Shown: positions 62,529-64,000 of the stretch, piece by piece
How positions within the stretch are numbered: position 1 is the stretch's first letter
Layout of the letters: each line of letters starts with the position of its first letter
DNA from: Nonomuraea thailandensis
GTDB taxonomy: Bacteria; Actinomycetota; Actinomycetes; Streptosporangiales; Streptosporangiaceae
Reading direction: 5' to 3'
NCBI RefSeq assembly: GCF_024172165.1
Contig: NZ_JAMZEB010000002.1
Location: 4,609,501 to 4,673,500 of the forward strand
DNA: 64,000 nucleotides
Program-made: the position numbers and the translations under genes
Notes under the pieces: model-generated
Told to the model about the DNA's origin: nothing
Seen by the model: only the letters and a program-made list of their open reading frames with translations
The model's database searches: none

Positions 62529-63427
62529 CAGCGCTCCCCTTCCAGTTCGGTCAGCGCCTGGTGGTACTCGGACTCGTCGGGCACCTTGTGGTGCCAGGCG
62601 ACGTTGTTGCTCATGAACGAGATCGGGTGCCCCTTGTGCGTGTGAGCGATGACGAAGGTGGGCTTGCCGGGCCTGAACGGCACCGACGACAGCACGTCCA
62701 GCAGCTCGCCGTGGTCGTGCCCGTTGACCTCGACCGCGGCGAAGCCGAAGGCTGCGGCCTTGTCGGGCAGCGGGTCGAGGTCGTTGGTCTCCTTGACCGT
62801 GGCTCCCTGCTGGAGGCGGTTGCGGTCGACGATCACGGTGAGCCGGTCGAGCTGGTGCTGCGAGGCGGCCATCATCGCCTCCCAGTTGCTGCCCTCCTGC
62901 AGCTCGCCGTCGCCGACCAGCACGTACGTGCGGCGCAGCGACACATCCAGCTTGGCCGACAGCGCGTGCCCGACCGCCACCGGCAGCCCGTGCCCGAGGG
63001 GCCCGGTGTTGGCCTCGACCGCCGCGACCTTGGTGCGGTTGGGGTGCCCGTTCAGCGCCGACAGCGGCTGCAGGAACGTCGCGAGCTCGGCCACCGGCAG
63101 GAAGCCGAACGCGGCGAGGGTCGTGTAGAGCGCGCCCGCGACGTGTCCCTTGCTGAGGATGAAGCGGTCCCGTTCGGGGTCGGCGACCCGCTCGGGGGTG
63201 ATGTCCAGCACCGCGCCGTACAGGGTGGCCAGGATGTCGATGGCGGAGAAGTCGCCGCCGATGTGCCCCGCTCCGGCGTGGTGGACCAGCTTGAGGTCCT
63301 GGATGCGGATCTGCCGCGCCGCCTCCGCGAGGTGCGCGATCTGCTCGGCGCGGCCGGCATGGCGGTCCAGCCGGCCGAACACGGGCATGGTCACGTGCCC
63401 GTGGACGGCCTCGGCGAGATCGGTCAT
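62528..63427 (-). CDS. Transketolase, N-terminal (TPP-binding) subunit
   Basis: A 299-residue TPP-binding half: HHAGAGHIGGDFSAIDILATLY, SKGHVAGALYTTLAAFG, GHPNRTKVAAVEANTGPLGHGL and the TPP motif GDGELQEGSNWEAMMAASQ with Asp/Asn ligands to the metal. Forms the active enzyme with the subunit encoded 1 bp downstream. ATG 63427 overlaps the isomerase stop by 4 bp. Confidence 0.94.
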   Translation of the reverse strand: MTDLAEAVHGHVTMPVFGRLDRHAGRAEQIAHLAEAARQIRIQDLKLVHHAGAGHIGGDFSAIDILATLYGAVLDITPERVADPERDRFILSKGHVAGALYTTLAAFGFLPVAELATFLQPLSALNGHPNRTKVAAVEANTGPLGHGLPVAVGHALSAKLDVSLRRTYVLVGDGELQEGSNWEAMMAASQHQLDRLTVIVDRNRLQQGATVKETNDLDPLPDKAAAFGFAAVEVNGHDHGELLDVLSSVPFRPGKPTFVIAHTHKGHPISFMSNNVAWHHKVPDESEYHQALTELEGER

Positions 63428-64000
63428 GCGTTCTCCAGCCCGGCCATGGACGTCAGGAGCGCGTTCTGCACGAGCCGCTGGGCGGCCAGCGCGTCGTGGG
63501 CGGCCTGGGCCTGGGCGAGCGCGTCGTCGTCGAGGACGTCGAGCGCGCGGTGGATCGCCTTGAGGAAGCGGATGGCCTGCTTGGCGGCCTGCACGCTGTC
63601 CTCCCGGAAGGGGAACTGGTCGAGCTGCCACACGCCGTCCCAGTCGTTCCTGCGCAGGGTGTGGAAGAACTCGAACGTCTCCACCAGGTGCACCGAGCCG
63701 ACCACCATGTCGTCGTCCCAGCCGCGCATGTTGTCGTTGACGTCGATCGCGAACAGCCGGCCGTGGTCGATGGCGAGCTGGGCGGCGTCGGCCGGGGTCT
63801 CCTGGCCGTAGAGGGAGTGGCCGAAGTCGAGCAGGATGCCCAGGTTGGGCAGGCCGACGCGTTCGATGCCGAGCAGCGTGCGCGCCACGCTCGGAAAGAC
63901 GATCTTCACGCGGGGCTCGCGCGGCTTGTACTCGATCACATAGTTGATCTCGGGGTGCGCGGAGCACAGCTCGGTCAGGCCGTCGAGGGCGAGCTGCCAG
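63424..64000 (-). CDS. TIM-barrel sugar isomerase/epimerase, N-terminus outside window
   Basis: C-terminal 190 residues or so of a xylose-isomerase-like TIM-barrel enzyme; the frame is open to base 3999 of the last kilobase, beyond which it is cut off. INYVIEYKPREPRVK (metal-binding Glu region), LGILLDFGHSLYGQETP (Asp/His), IDVNDNMRGWDDDM (Asp, metal) and WQLDQFPFRED are active-site-type segments of the superfamily. In this operon a D-apiose isomerase role is plausible, but other ketose/aldose substrates fit too. Overlaps transketolase subunit start by 4 bp. Confidence 0.82.
   Translation of the reverse strand, partial: WQLALDGLTELCSAHPEINYVIEYKPREPRVKIVFPSVARTLLGIERVGLPNLGILLDFGHSLYGQETPADAAQLAIDHGRLFAIDVNDNMRGWDDDMVVGSVHLVETFEFFHTLRRNDWDGVWQLDQFPFREDSVQAAKQAIRFLKAIHRALDVLDDDALAQAQAAHDALAAQRLVQNALLTSMAGLENA

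Overview
The window is very GC-rich DNA with dense GTG/ATG starts, many 4-bp stop/start overlaps, a WhiB protein, an ECF42-type sigma factor with its DGPF partner, a SARP/NB-ARC/TPR regulator, a probable F420-type oxidoreductase and several lone regulators. This points to the chromosome of a filamentous actinomycete, most likely of the Streptosporangiales (Nonomuraea-like). That placement is an inference from gene content and codon style, not from a marker gene. No rRNA, tRNA, CRISPR array, phage or insertion sequence was recognised. The content is accessory: carbohydrate uptake and catabolism, small regulators and stress genes.

Layout. (1) 1-3581: two short-chain dehydrogenases, a LysR regulator and a TetR/DUF308 divergent pair with a clear operator. 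(2) 3743-7885: a conserved hypothetical gene, a decayed Rhs/cell-wall-type gene and a large SARP-type regulator. (3) 8050-20462: a methyltransferase, then an eight-gene minus-strand operon (GH36 alpha-galactosidase, two ABC permeases, binding protein, PhoD phosphodiesterase, GH27 alpha-galactosidase, GH20 hexosaminidase, protein-tyrosine-phosphatase-like enzyme). It is divergent from a ROK repressor, with a 25-bp palindrome in between. (4) 20503-27815: a flavin/F420 oxidoreductase, a second sugar ABC transporter, a GntR/LacI-hybrid regulator, a Gfo/Idh/MocA oxidoreductase and a sulfatase, probably a sulfated-glycan locus. (5) 27831-43449: two PfpI/GlxA genes, a beta-helical membrane protein, an ArsR/MFS pair, LysR, a CopD-CtaG copper protein, a P1B-4 metal ATPase with its ArsR repressor, an MFS exporter, a membrane protein and an SDR/TetR pair with two operators. 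(6) 43577-48331: DGPF/ECF42, then a WhiB - small protein - metallo-hydrolase (frameshifted) - Dps stress operon and a metallo-beta-lactamase-fold enzyme. (7) 48441-51956: a pentapeptide-repeat protein, remnants of nanE and a sialidase, a MerR-methyltransferase fusion with a leaderless MerR-type promoter, a DivIVA-like small protein and a small membrane protein. (8) 52035-64000: a cytochrome P450, an orphan binding protein, then a tightly coupled operon of SorC regulator, ribose-type ABC transporter, DUF2291, FGGY kinase, split transketolase and a TIM-barrel isomerase that runs off the window. This last set has the composition of a transketolase-type D-apiose pathway.

Together the three sugar loci suggest a soil saprophyte that strips galactose, hexosamine, phosphate and sulfate from complex glycans and uses branched or unusual pentoses from plant material. 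Starts were chosen from ribosome binding sites, overlaps and family N-termini. Substrates are inferences.
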